A stretch of DNA of 64,000 nt from contig CM049998.1 of NCBI GenBank assembly GCA_016630955.3, forward strand, positions 1,054,001 through 1,118,000, read 5' to 3'. Under the pieces are notes generated by a model. It was not told the DNA's origin and searched no databases. It saw only the letters and a list, made by a program, of their open reading frames with translations. The stretch's first letter is position 1; every line of letters starts with the position of its first letter. Made by a program: the position numbers and the translations under genes. Below, in pieces: positions 35,024 through 44,356 of this stretch. The DNA comes from Didymella arachidicola. Its lineage: Eukaryota > Ascomycota > Dothideomycetes > Pleosporales > Didymellaceae.

Positions 35024-36872
35024 ACGTGTTTTATCACCGAGCGGGCCACTATCACCGAGTGGGCCGCCCTCACCAACATCGCGTCTCTTACCGTCTATTA
35101 CAGTCATGTCACCACAACACAACGCGCAATTAACCTACAACGAAGGCACACTATACCTTGCCATCCAGGCTACAAAAGGTCCTGTGCCTAATAGTACAAG
35201 ACACGCGTCTAAAGCATTTGACGTCCCCCGAACAACGCTCCAACGACGACGCGACGGAAAGCCTTCACGACGCGATACCGAGCCCAATTCAAAGAAGCTA
35301 AAGAAGACAGAGGAGGAGGCAATAGTGAGACGTATACTTGAGCTGGACGAGCGAGGGATAGGCGCTACAAGGACTATGGTGGAAGAAATGGCCAATGATC
35401 TACTTGCTGCGCGCGGTGAAGGACCTGTTGGCAAGTGCTGGGTAGACAGGTTCAGAACGCGTACCAAAGAAGTCAAGCTTCGGCGCAGCCGTCCATACGA
35501 TCGACAGCGAGCTCTGAACGAAGACGCACGCGTCATAACGCCCTGGTTCGAGCTGGTGAGGAAGACAAAGGAGAAGTACGGCATCCTTGATAAAGACACA
35601 TACAATTTTGATGAGTCTGGGTTCATGATGGGCATAATATGCGCTCAGATGGTCTTTACAGGCTCTGAGAAGCGTACCAATCCAAAGAAGATACAGCCAG
35701 GCAACCGTGACTGGGTCACAATCATCCAGGGCATCTGCGCTGCTGGCTGGGCTATCCCGCCCTTCATTATCTTTGGTGGCAAGGTCCTTATATCAAGCTG
35801 GTACCCAGGCCTGCCTCGGGAATGGGTAATTGAAACAAGCGCCAACGGCTGGACAACAAATGAACTTGGTCTAAAGTGGTTGAAGCACTTTGACGCGCAT
35901 ACAAAGGAGCGTACTGTGGGTGCGTACCGTCTACTAATTGTAGACGGCCACGAGAGCCACAACTCTGCTGCATTTCATCAATATTGCACAGAACACAAGA
36001 TTATTACCTTGTGTATGCCCCCACACTCGTCGCACCTGTTGCAGCCGCTTGACGTGGGCTGTTTTGCCCCCTTGAAGCGGGCGTACTACGCTGAGATCGA
36101 CAGCTGGACAAGGTACTCTGTCACGCAAGTTAAGAAAGAGACGTTCTTGCCAGCCTTTCGCATTGCTTTCGACAAGGCAATTACAACAGAAAATATCCTG
36201 GCAAGCTTCAGAGGCGCTGGTTTAGTTCCTTACGATCCAGAGCGAGTGCTATCAAAGCTTGATGTGGTGGTTCGCACGCCAACACCTCCACCACCAGAGG
36301 CCACCCCATGGGAGTCTAAAACACCAGCTACAATAAAAGAGATAGAGGCGCAATCAACGCTAGTTCGTGAGCGCATACAAAGGCACAGAGAATCACCTAT
36401 CTCTCCTCTTCTGCAAGCAGTTGACTCGCTTGCAAAAGGCATGGCTATTATAGGTCATAATTCGGTGTTGCAGGCTCGGGAACTGGCAGGGCTTCGGAAG
36501 TCAATTAACGCGTTAACAGAGCAGCGCAGTCGCAAAAGAAGGTATATTCGGACAGAGGAGAGTCTTACAGTGGGTGACGTACAGGACTTAATGGCTGGGA
36601 AGGACGGTGGCGGTAAGGAGGCAGCCGAACAGCATGCAAAGCGGGTGCGCAAAGAGAGGCACTGTGGACGTTGTGGCAAGACTGGCCACAACACGCGCAC
36701 CTGCACTGTTGAGATTGTAGAGTCAGATAATAGCAACGCTTCTGAAGAATAACATAAGATAGATAATATATTTGCGCAGTGTTGTGGTTAAGTGTAATAG
36801 ACGTGTAACAGACGTGATGTTGGTAAGGGCGGCCCACTCGGTGATGGTGGCCCGCTCGGTGATAAAACACGT
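35024..36872 (+). mobile_element. Intact Fot1/pogo-like (Molly-type) transposon, core (N1) of the nest
   Basis: 1849 bp, with inverted repeats of about 80 bp (35024-35103 and 36793-36872; about five mismatches) beginning ACGTGTTTTATCACCGAGCG, flanked by TA at 35022-35023 and 36873-36874. Each repeat contains two copies of a TATCACCGAGYGGGCC unit, a possible transposase-binding site. A full-length transposase gene starts two bases after the left repeat. Size, TA target and zinc-knuckle tail resemble the Molly/Pixie class described from Parastagonospora nodorum (from memory, not checked). It lacks RIP-like damage and is probably able to move. Confidence 0.93.
35106..36752 (+). CDS. Transposase, DDE_1 superfamily (Fot1/pogo)
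   Basis: An uninterrupted 548-aa protein that would excise and insert the 1.85-kb element. Order of parts: N-terminal helix-turn-helix (AIQATKGPVPNSTRHASKAF, VPRTTLQRRRDGKPSRRD), CENP-B/Tc5-type DNA-binding region with VGKCWVDRFRTRTKEV, then the DDE core. The first Asp is in YNFDESGFMMG, the second in RLLIVDGHESHNSAAFHQY and the third in HSSHLLQPLDVGCFAPLKRA. The C-terminus has a basic region and a CCHC zinc knuckle CGRCGKTGHNTRTC. All parts expected of an active enzyme are present and no intron or stop is seen. GC content is far higher than that of the left flanking DNA. Confidence 0.95.
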   Translation: MSPQHNAQLTYNEGTLYLAIQATKGPVPNSTRHASKAFDVPRTTLQRRRDGKPSRRDTEPNSKKLKKTEEEAIVRRILELDERGIGATRTMVEEMANDLLAARGEGPVGKCWVDRFRTRTKEVKLRRSRPYDRQRALNEDARVITPWFELVRKTKEKYGILDKDTYNFDESGFMMGIICAQMVFTGSEKRTNPKKIQPGNRDWVTIIQGICAAGWAIPPFIIFGGKVLISSWYPGLPREWVIETSANGWTTNELGLKWLKHFDAHTKERTVGAYRLLIVDGHESHNSAAFHQYCTEHKIITLCMPPHSSHLLQPLDVGCFAPLKRAYYAEIDSWTRYSVTQVKKETFLPAFRIAFDKAITTENILASFRGAGLVPYDPERVLSKLDVVVRTPTPPPPEATPWESKTPATIKEIEAQSTLVRERIQRHRESPISPLLQAVDSLAKGMAIIGHNSVLQARELAGLRKSINALTEQRSRKRRYIRTEESLTVGDVQDLMAGKDGGGKEAAEQHAKRVRKERHCGRCGKTGHNTRTCTVEIVESDNSNASEE

Positions 36873-37297
36873 TATATATTTAATTTTTAGAAGATTCTAT
36901 AAGATAGTTCTAGAGCTATTAGCCTCTAGATGTTTGGTTTTCTCTAGTAAAACTAGATGTAGCGTTCGCCTGTGTGCGGCGTTCGCCCGTAAGGTATATT
37001 ATAGAATTTTTAGAATTTATTATAGAGTATAGTAAGAGTTATCTAGCTATAAAAAACATTATTTAACTAGTAAATCTAGCTGTTCCGCTCGCTAACCGTT
37101 TCGCTTACTGTACATGTACGTTATAACCCTGCTTAGGGTTAGATTAAGCCCCTTTTAAAGTTAATTACGAGAATTTTACCGGTTAGAAGGTAGTCCTAGT
37201 CTTACTAACGCAGCTAATGTCTGTGCGTATTTGTTAGGATTTTTGTACACTAGCGTCTGCACTAACCAAGGAACTCTACTTTTGCCGGATACCACAG

Positions 37298-38339
37298 TAG
37301 TAAGGGCGTTCGTGCGCGGCAGAAGGCCCGCAAACCGCAGTGCTGGATGCGGAGAATAGACCGAGGGGAACCAGGGAAGTTTAATGTGAGATGCTTGTTC
37401 ATGACGCGACAAATCTTGCTGCGATGCTTCCTTTCAGCTGGGTGCAAGGCTGGAATTGCTCAGGACCCTGGAGTTGCTCTCGTGCCCGACTGCAAGGAAC
37501 GTTTCGTCTCATCTCGTTACATTTGTGTTGATCACAGCGAAACGAAGAAGGACCGACGTCGTCGGTCTGTGCTTCTCCCAAGCACGTGCTAAGAGCATCA
37601 AGTGAGGTAGCGAACCCCACGGGACATCTGCACATCCGCGCCCGGATCACACAAGCTTCTAAGTGGCCACTTCGTGTGATCGAGAATGAGCTAGTTAGTG
37701 AGATATCAGCCTCCATCCCGAGAGCGATATGGCGCCCCGGACGCCAAGGTGTATGCCGTCTTGGCTCTGCAGATCCTTTCGAATGGCTTTGTACCACTTT
37801 AGGCACCCAAAGCCGCGGAGTCGAAGACGTGGTGGGCGCATGTCTGCATCGCATCAAGCCCAAAGAAGCGGGTGGCTTCCAGCACTCAACAGCAATTCAA
37901 GTCCTTCGAACTGCCGCGACATGAGATGCACCAGCGCATGTGTCGATACACCAAGTTGCACCTACACTATTGCCGTGATATCGGAGGTCTGCGACACCCC
38001 AAAGCATTGATAGGTGCGAAAATTCATCGGTTGATGTTGCCCACCAAGGACCTCGTACGATTGTATCATGGCTGGGCTCGCAAGCTACGCGACATTTCGC
38101 TCGTAATCGCCTAGCCCTCGGTTCGAACGCCGGCGACGCTGACATCCACGTACTGCTAAAGGATGAAAGCAGCGTGGACTGACGAAGCATGTCACCTTGA
38201 GCCAATTAACACGGCATGCTGGGCCCATGTCAAAGTGTATTTCTCCGCTAAGCTGCCGAGGTTGCATATACCACAATGATGGCATTGAACTACAGGGTGA
38301 CGGGCCGAATTTAGCCCCCTAAGAAGATGGATCATTCTA
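37298..38339. other. 1-kb flank of the transposon nest
   Basis: Normal base composition, with short frames only. A TTCGAAC loop near 38123 looks superficially like a tRNA T-arm but lacks the rest of the cloverleaf. Confidence 0.4.
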
Positions 38340-38476
38340 TGGTACAAGGGTTAGGCATAAATGAGTGAGAATACAAGAGCCGGTGTCCATCGCGGAACAA
38401 CCAATAAAAGCCGCTCAATATAAGTACTGGCCATCCAGAAACCTCAAGAGACGTCTGTGGGGCACCTCGTATTTCC
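38340..38476. repeat. Dispersed MITE-like repeat, copy A
   Basis: The stretch from about 38390 to 38476 (for example CAGAAACCTCAAGA then ACGTCTGTGG then CACCTCGTATT) matches 52228-52318 at roughly 80% by eye. Its left end GGTACAAGGGTTAGGCATAA recurs in the left arm of the nested element at about 34073. It lies about 140 bp upstream of the seven-helix protein gene. Confidence 0.7.
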
Positions 38477-38616
38477 AGCCCGTTCAAGCACCCCCCATAG
38501 TTCAATCAGTTTGCGCGTATCCAAAGATTAAGCACTGAAGCGAAGTGGGGATCCTCAAGCGTCTCTCTTCGCTCCATCTGTCACTTGTCCCACTTTCAGA
38601 ATCCTTCTGTGCCACC

Positions 38617-39723
38617 ATGTCCGACTTCACCCTGTTGAAGCTTGTGGTTGTGGTCTTCCTCAGCGTCGCCATCTATAACTTCCTTGAACTCAATGTCCAG
38701 ATTTTCACCACCTTCAAGCGACGGAACGGGCTCTATTTCTGGTCGTTCACCATCGCGACATGGGGCATCCTCTTCAACTCGGTCGGCTACCTTCTCAAGC
38801 ACCTTGAGGTGACGAGAGAAGGGAACATCTACTCAACCATCATCTTGATAGGATGGTGTTCGATGATTTCCGGCCAATCCGTCGTACTTTACTCTCGATT
38901 ACATATAGTAATGCACAACACAGCACGATTGCGGGCCGTGCTGATCATGATCATCGTCAACGCGATCTGGCTGCACATCCCGATCATTGTCTTGGTATAC
39001 GGCTCCAACTCGAACAACCCTGGCCCGTACACAGGTCCTTACTCTGTCTACGAAAAGATCCAGCTGACGGTCTTCGTCCTCCAAGAATTGATCATCTCTG
39101 GCCTCTACGTCTATGAGACCGTCAATCTTCTCAAGCTTGAGAGTACCATCGGCAACAACGGAACCAGAAAGGTCCTCCATCATCTTCTTTATGTCAACGT
39201 CCTTGTCATGCTGCTGGACTTCAGCATTGTTGGGCTTGAGTTCGCCAATCTTTACGAGATCCAAACCGCCTGTAAGCCACTGGTGTACAGCGTAAAGCTG
39301 AAGCTCGAATTCAGCATTCTCAACCGCCTCGTTGAGTTGACAAGAACCGCTCGAAGCGGCGACTCACGCTCGTACAGCAACGCAGTCAACTCCGGTGGCC
39401 TTGCTCTTGGGACGATGAAGGGCAACAACGCAACCCATCGCTCAGTAGCACGTGGTATGGATCGTACTGGCGAATGGGAGGTACACGTGGGCAGCGGGAA
39501 ATGCAACAGCAGTGCGCTGCCTGCGACCGTTGTCAAGACTACCGAGGTCAAGATTCAGCACAGTCGGAGGAGGAGCGATACAAGCTTGGCGGAAAGCAAG
39601 ACAGAGATTCTACCAGAGGGATCTACATCTGACGGGAATGTGAACGAGATAGAAAGACGAAGTGCATCATCAGTATCGTCTGATGTGGGTTACGGGAAAT
39701 ACGCCAACCCGTCCTGGCAATAA
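38617..39723 (+). CDS. Fungal seven-helix integral membrane protein
   Basis: From the ATG at 38617, in the strong context GCCACCATG, the frame gives 368 aa. Hydrophobic segments follow one another: LLKLVVVVFLSVAIYNF, FWSFTIATWGILFNSVGYLL, YSTIILIGWCSMISGQSVVL, AVLIMIIVNAIWLHIPIIVL, QLTVFVLQELIISGLYVYET, LLYVNVLVMLLDFSIVGLEF, plus a weaker seventh, then a long Ser/Thr-rich cytoplasmic tail. This is the pattern of fungal uncharacterised seven-transmembrane families (DUF7703-like; family name from memory). Receptor function is possible but not shown; no CFEM domain precedes the helices, so it is not a classic Pth11 receptor. The frame is open 24 codons further upstream. Confidence 0.82.
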   Translation: MSDFTLLKLVVVVFLSVAIYNFLELNVQIFTTFKRRNGLYFWSFTIATWGILFNSVGYLLKHLEVTREGNIYSTIILIGWCSMISGQSVVLYSRLHIVMHNTARLRAVLIMIIVNAIWLHIPIIVLVYGSNSNNPGPYTGPYSVYEKIQLTVFVLQELIISGLYVYETVNLLKLESTIGNNGTRKVLHHLLYVNVLVMLLDFSIVGLEFANLYEIQTACKPLVYSVKLKLEFSILNRLVELTRTARSGDSRSYSNAVNSGGLALGTMKGNNATHRSVARGMDRTGEWEVHVGSGKCNSSALPATVVKTTEVKIQHSRRRSDTSLAESKTEILPEGSTSDGNVNEIERRSASSVSSDVGYGKYANPSWQ

Positions 39724-41725
39724 GAGCTGGTTTCTTTGCCAAAGTCATGTCAACGTTACAAGGCCTAGATACCCTAATCGCCTAATGTTGCTGTTATTCC
39801 TCCAAATCGTCACCTGCTCAGTGAACCAGGCCTCGCTGAGCATTTCTGCATTTCGAGCCATGGTTCTACATGCATGACCCGATTTGCCCACCACTTTCAG
39901 TTTGCCTCCTGTCCGATCAGCGATCCACCATTTCTGGGGCTGATGTCTTGGAGTGTTCTCTATTCAGGACCGAATTGGCCAACCGAGTTTTGTGCTCCTC
40001 TGGCAGGCCAGTCTTCGTAAATGGCGAGAGAAAGTAAACGTCGATGAACTTGGCACGAGACCAACTTGACCAGAAAAACGCAGGTTGTTTCCAGCGTCCC
40101 GCCATTAGTGCCCGAGCACCCTTCTTTTAGCATAAGAGCTGTCAAGCGACCTGAGCCTTGACCTGATCCGGGGCTCTTTGCCTTTTGAGGTCTTTCCTAA
40201 TGCGGCTTGTCAGCTCGCTTGCACTGCACCTTTCCATTTCTGCTGCTGGGCTAATATAGGCCCCTTTCCGGGCACTGGAACCTCTTCCAAAGCTCCTCCG
40301 AGGGTTCATAACATATCATATGTACAGAAGTTGGCTCGACCGCAGCTGTTGGGCTGCTAGTGTCCTGTTGGCCCGGAAATCAAAGAGGACATCGCCGTGG
40401 CTCAAGGAAGCATCTTTCTGCGTCACATCTCCGGGAGGCAGCTCTGCCCATGGCTTCTTCCCTGATATTTGCCTTTGAAAAGCGGGCCGTGCGCTCAACT
40501 CCTTGATTTGACCAACGGTCTCTTAGATAAAGCTACAAATGACAAAAAGGACAACCCAATGCCCGTCAACGCAAGGTGATAAAGGACATGGTCTCGAAAT
40601 TCTTCCTAGGGTATGAACGCAGGAACTTCGTCGTATTTGCTATATAAAACCGCTTGTTAGGCTAGGAGGAGATGTTGACGATCAACTGTATCGAAGGACC
40701 ATGGGTCCGGCTGAAAGTCACCAGAGTCGCTTCGGTGAAGGAAGCCTCGTAGACCGATAGACCTGGGAGTCCCTGTTCAGTCCACTGACCCAGCTTTGTT
40801 GGTCGACCAGAGCATGCCACGAGACTCTCGAACTACGTGCATCCTCGTAGAGCGTGGGAGGCGGGACTATGGCACGTTCTGACAGTCTCCGCGCAAGTTT
40901 ATTCTCATGGATGCTCTGCTGCTGGTCATCGTGAGACTATACCATCGCCGCGCTCTGCTCATCGTAACACTGAAGTATATTAACCTCAGTTTTGCCAGCT
41001 GCCTTTCATATGTGTCGGAGAATGGGTCACGTTGACGATCTTGACGTCTTTGCGGTCACCGACTTTCTTCTTGTAGCGAGCTCCTATCTGATGTTAGTTG
41101 CCGATTGTCACTAAATGTTCTAGCGAAAGACGAAGCTTTTCGGGAACCAGAACGCCAACAAATCAAAATGTGAAGTCCAGGACCAGCTTGAAGAACTCAT
41201 CGTTCGCTTCCTACCCCTCGTAAGGGGTCGATTATAGGCGAATGTATCTTGGCAAACGATATCTCGTGCACTTCTCCGTGGGGAGCTCACTTGGAGAAGG
41301 ACCAAGTACTGAACCCGACAGTGGATGCTTGGCCTCAATGTATGTACCGGCATATAACAGTGATAGTAACTACGAGAGTTTGATAAACATGGGCCTAGCT
41401 TTGATAGTTCAGGTCTTCATAGCATGGTACTGCCTGTCTGGATCGCAGCGAGCGACGCGACCTGGTTCCCCAGGGGAAGCGGCATTGGCAAGCTGTGCGT
41501 CTTTCAACCTTACTGTGCAACAATAATAATCTATTGGAGAAATTGATCTGTATCATGAGGGTGTATATCGACAACTTGGTGGTTGACAGCGGGCCCCACT
41601 GGTGTGACCGATGGCGCTAAAATTATCCGCTAATCTTGCGCTAACTGGACCCTTGAAAAACTTTTGGAGCAGGCACAACGCACATCAGCATCTTCATCAA
41701 CAACGCCCCACTTCGAAAACCTACC
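39724..41725. other. 2-kb gene-poor stretch
   Basis: Only short frames without domains or plausible exon joins. Nothing recognised. Confidence 0.4.
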
Positions 41726-42136
41726 ATGCCCATCTCTAAGAAAGCCAGAGTATGCAGCACCTCCTCCGCGCTCTTGTATGGTTTAGAGACATTTAGCTTA
41801 CCTGTGAGCGCGTAGATCCAGCGCGAGCACAAGGCAGCTGAAAAGGCCGGCACCCGCGCACCTGTCAAAGCCAACGGTCTTCCCGTAAAGGCTCCCAAGC
41901 CAACATCGATTGTATGATTATGTCTCACCACAACTGCTCACATGCCTGGTGTTATCACAACACGAACGCAAAAGAGCGGCACAACACTGCTAACATTTCT
42001 TGTTCCGCCGTTGTAGTGCCAGAACTGCCGCAAGGAGCTCGTCTCTACCAACAAGCCACAGATGGAGGCCCACGCGTTGACCCATGATCAGAAACTGTGG
42101 ACCAAGGAGAAATGCTTTCCCAGCGACTTTTCTTGA
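41726..42136 (+). CDS. Zinc-finger microprotein (4F5/At2g23090-like)
   Basis: Three short exons, 41726-41749, 41816-41911 and 42017-42136, join in frame to give a 79-aa protein. It is too fragmented to appear as one open frame. It starts MPISKKARIQREHKAAEKAG, has the linker TRAPVKANGLPVKAPKPTSI, and ends with a zinc finger made by exon 3, CQNCRKELVSTNKPQMEAHA then LTHDQKLWTKEKCFPSDFS. The C-x2-C then H-x3-H spacing and the KCFP ending match a conserved eukaryotic small family. The introns carry GTATGC/GTATGA donors and a CTAAC branch in the second. Cellular function is poorly known. Identification is by family resemblance. Confidence 0.85.
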
Positions 42137-44077
42137 GGAATCACAGCAACAGTCCGAATGAAGGACGTACAGCATAGCGCCACAGATGAAAGTCAATAGC
42201 AACAATCACGTCCAGGACCAGATGACGTAATTATCTGGCGCAGCAGGGCCAGTAACGGTGGTGACCATTGTGGCCAGGTCGAGCTAGAGGTGAATCCCTT
42301 TTTATCGTTAGAGGAACCACGTCTTGATCAAGCGAGTGAACGATACCCAACGTAGAACAATAACATGGAATTACATAGGCCGCGTAGTACTCGTCTGTCA
42401 CATGCCACATATCCTTGAGTACTGGTCATTGAGGACCAAATGATCACCTTTACCTGCGCCAGATATCGAACCTGGATGCCAATATCGATGCTCACAATGT
42501 ACCCTGCATCGGCCTTGCCAGTTCCAAGCCTCTTACCGAGCTGGCCTCGTCAAGGAATCGTTACACAACAGTGAAGCTTTCGAAGTATATCCACTTGGAC
42601 GACATTCCGACTATTTCTATGTGCGTGGTTAGAGGAACCGACTGATGTCGCGAACGCTGCGCCTCAAAAGTCCAATATTAGATTACAGTTTTGACGAGCA
42701 TTGACGATTGAGGCTTCGTAAGTAGCACCCACAACTTTGACTGAAAGTGCAAACTCATGGCCTGCAGTTTGGTCACAGATGCATGCATCGCCACGACAGC
42801 TGATCCTTTTCATGCTGTCAAAACTTGGGTGGCAGACCAGTGGTGCCATTGCACAGCAAAGTGTTAGAGCGCCATATCGTGCGGACCGTAAAAGAAACAA
42901 GGGACGATCTCGTAGTCAGGCCCTTCCTGCCAGTGAAATCGACTGGACTGGACCTTGGCAGCTGTCAGTATTATCAGCACTGTACTTTCAGGCATATTTG
43001 CGGCCAAATATCTAAGCAGGACTTGAACTTTGTTTAGAGTCATCTCGTTTTTGGATGTGACAAGAAGTCGAGAGCCTTTTGAGGAAAGCCAATCGCTGAA
43101 GAAGCTCTGCAGGTGATTTGAACCAGGCGATGCCGACGTCTTCACCTGAGAGAGAAACCCCCGGCTACTGAAGACTCCTAAAGTTGCCACAATCTCTTGT
43201 TCATACGGGCTTGATAACAATCATTCCAAGCTTGTGCGAAGCCTGGTGTCGAAATTGTGGGTGCTCAGATCGATTGTTGACTGTGTTGGATCACCTTGGT
43301 TGCTATGGACTTGGTTGCCATAAAGGTAGGTCAAGACTGCGTCTCTGTTTGCACTTTTCTGGGACCTGAGATTCGATTGCAACTGTCTATCTGCCCAGGC
43401 GAGAGCAAGAACACGGTTGCGTAGCAGTTGCCTCCCTGCAGTCTCGCGACATACTCATGTATGTCACAGTATGTTTGATAATTGAACAAGGAAAGGCAGT
43501 CAAGAATGGGCTCCTCAGAATGTCATCACAGTGCATGATGAATTTGTCCTCGAGATCCAGTTCTCCCAGCCAGACTATGACCTCTTCAGTCGATGAACGC
43601 GCAGACAATGGGTTTCGTTGAGGGACGAATCCAGTGGGAAGTACGCACTGGTGTCATTTTGGACACCACGAAAGTGCAGAGAAACGCTACGTATGACCGA
43701 AGAAGTATCCATGCAGATATGGAGATTAGACGCTTTGCAGGTTGAGGGCATAGAATCAGGTTAATCGGGCTGAGAGGCTGAGCCGGCTGAGCTGACCGTT
43801 GTGATCCACGATTACGACTGGTGGGAATACAGGTAGGGGTGAATCCAAGCCCTGCATCTGAATATGCCTGTCTAATTGATCGTTCTGGAAGACCGACAAT
43901 GAGAAGCCATATTCTTGTACATGCTTCTGCGCCAAGAGTGTGCTCCGCGCTGCTCGTGAATTTGCCTTCCCGATCACGCTCCTGACTGGTACCCAATAAC
44001 GCCCAGTATGCCTACATCATGTAGTTCGTACAGTATGGTACAAGTACTTTGCTTCAAGAATAACTGCTGCTCAACCC
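42137..44077. other. 1.9-kb stretch without an assignable gene
   Basis: Several minus-strand frames (42664-42900, 42864-43220, 43387-43608, 43756-43977) have protein-like composition, such as EEVIVWLGELDLEDKF near 43570, and could be exons or debris of one decayed gene. I could not join them across convincing splice sites and recognise no family. Confidence 0.35.
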
Positions 44078-44356
44078 CTACTCCATCTCCTTCATAGCCT
44101 GTGCCGCTCTGCTCTCAATGTAGTACCCCGGCGCTGGCCGCCTCGCCGCCTTCTGCTCGTCTTTCGATAATGCGCGGTCGACCTCCTTGACATCGACGAG
44201 TTCCTTTATTCTCATGATCTGACCGGCGACAGACTGTGATACGGGGTGGTAGACGGTGGTCATGCGCTTCCTGAGGCCGAGCGCCTTCAGTACACCCTGT
44301 GTCTTGGCGGGCATACCGATGCCGGAGCGCATCAACGTTATCCTGAAGTACGGCAT
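44078..44356 (-). CDS. MRPL33: Mitochondrial large-subunit ribosomal protein L33 (uL30m)
   Basis: A 92-aa frame matching the L30 family: MPYFRITLMRSGIGMPAKTQ, GVLKALGLRKRMTTVYHPVS, then SQSVAGQIMRIKELVDVKEV. The RxxxGxPxxxxxxLxxLGLxK pattern is the L30 signature, and the length and short acidic/basic tail fit the fungal mitochondrial form. The gene is intronless as far as visible and stands alone in a gene-poor region. Confidence 0.93.
   Translation of the reverse strand: MPYFRITLMRSGIGMPAKTQGVLKALGLRKRMTTVYHPVSQSVAGQIMRIKELVDVKEVDRALSKDEQKAARRPAPGYYIESRAAQAMKEME

Larger units (their letters stand above)
34730..36994. mobile_element. Third element (N2) of the nest
   Basis: Inverted ends at 34730 (CCTTACAGGCGAACGCCG) and 36994 (reverse complement CCTTACGGGCGAACGCCG), about 50 bp, TA flanks at 34728-34729 and 36995-36996. 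Where the right end reads CACACAGGCGAACG, the left reads TATATAGGCAAACG, a CpA-to-TpA pattern typical of RIP. Without the inner element it is about 415 bp and has no gene. It hosts the intact transposase element. Confidence 0.85.
34413..37110. mobile_element. Second element (N3) of the nest
   Basis: Inverted ends at 34413 (TAGCAAGCAGAACAGTTAGC) and 37110 (reverse complement CAGTAAGCGAAACGGTTAGC) continue for about 43 bp and share AGATTTACTA; TA flanks at 34411-34412 and 37111-37112. Most differences are transitions, with the left copy AT-richer. The element alone is about 430 bp, MITE-like. The sequence next to its right end (ACGTACATGTACAG on the complement) also recurs in the 624-bp element at 8037, so the families may be related. 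Confidence 0.75.
34024..37297. mobile_element. Outermost element (N4) of a four-deep transposon nest
   Basis: The ends 34024 (CTGTAGTATCTAGCAAAAGT) and the reverse complement at 37297 (CTGTGGTATCCGGCAAAAGT) are inverted repeats of about 45 bp, flanked by TA at 34022-34023 and 37298-37299. The left copy differs from the right largely by C-to-T and G-to-A changes. Without the inserted elements it would be about 575 bp, with no coding sequence of its own; it looks like a MITE. Its left arm is extremely AT-rich. Confidence 0.8.

Noticed and set aside
38040..38150. tRNA-like GGTTCGAAC loop
   Set aside because: The flanking bases do not form a proper T stem, and no matching acceptor, D or anticodon arms are found.
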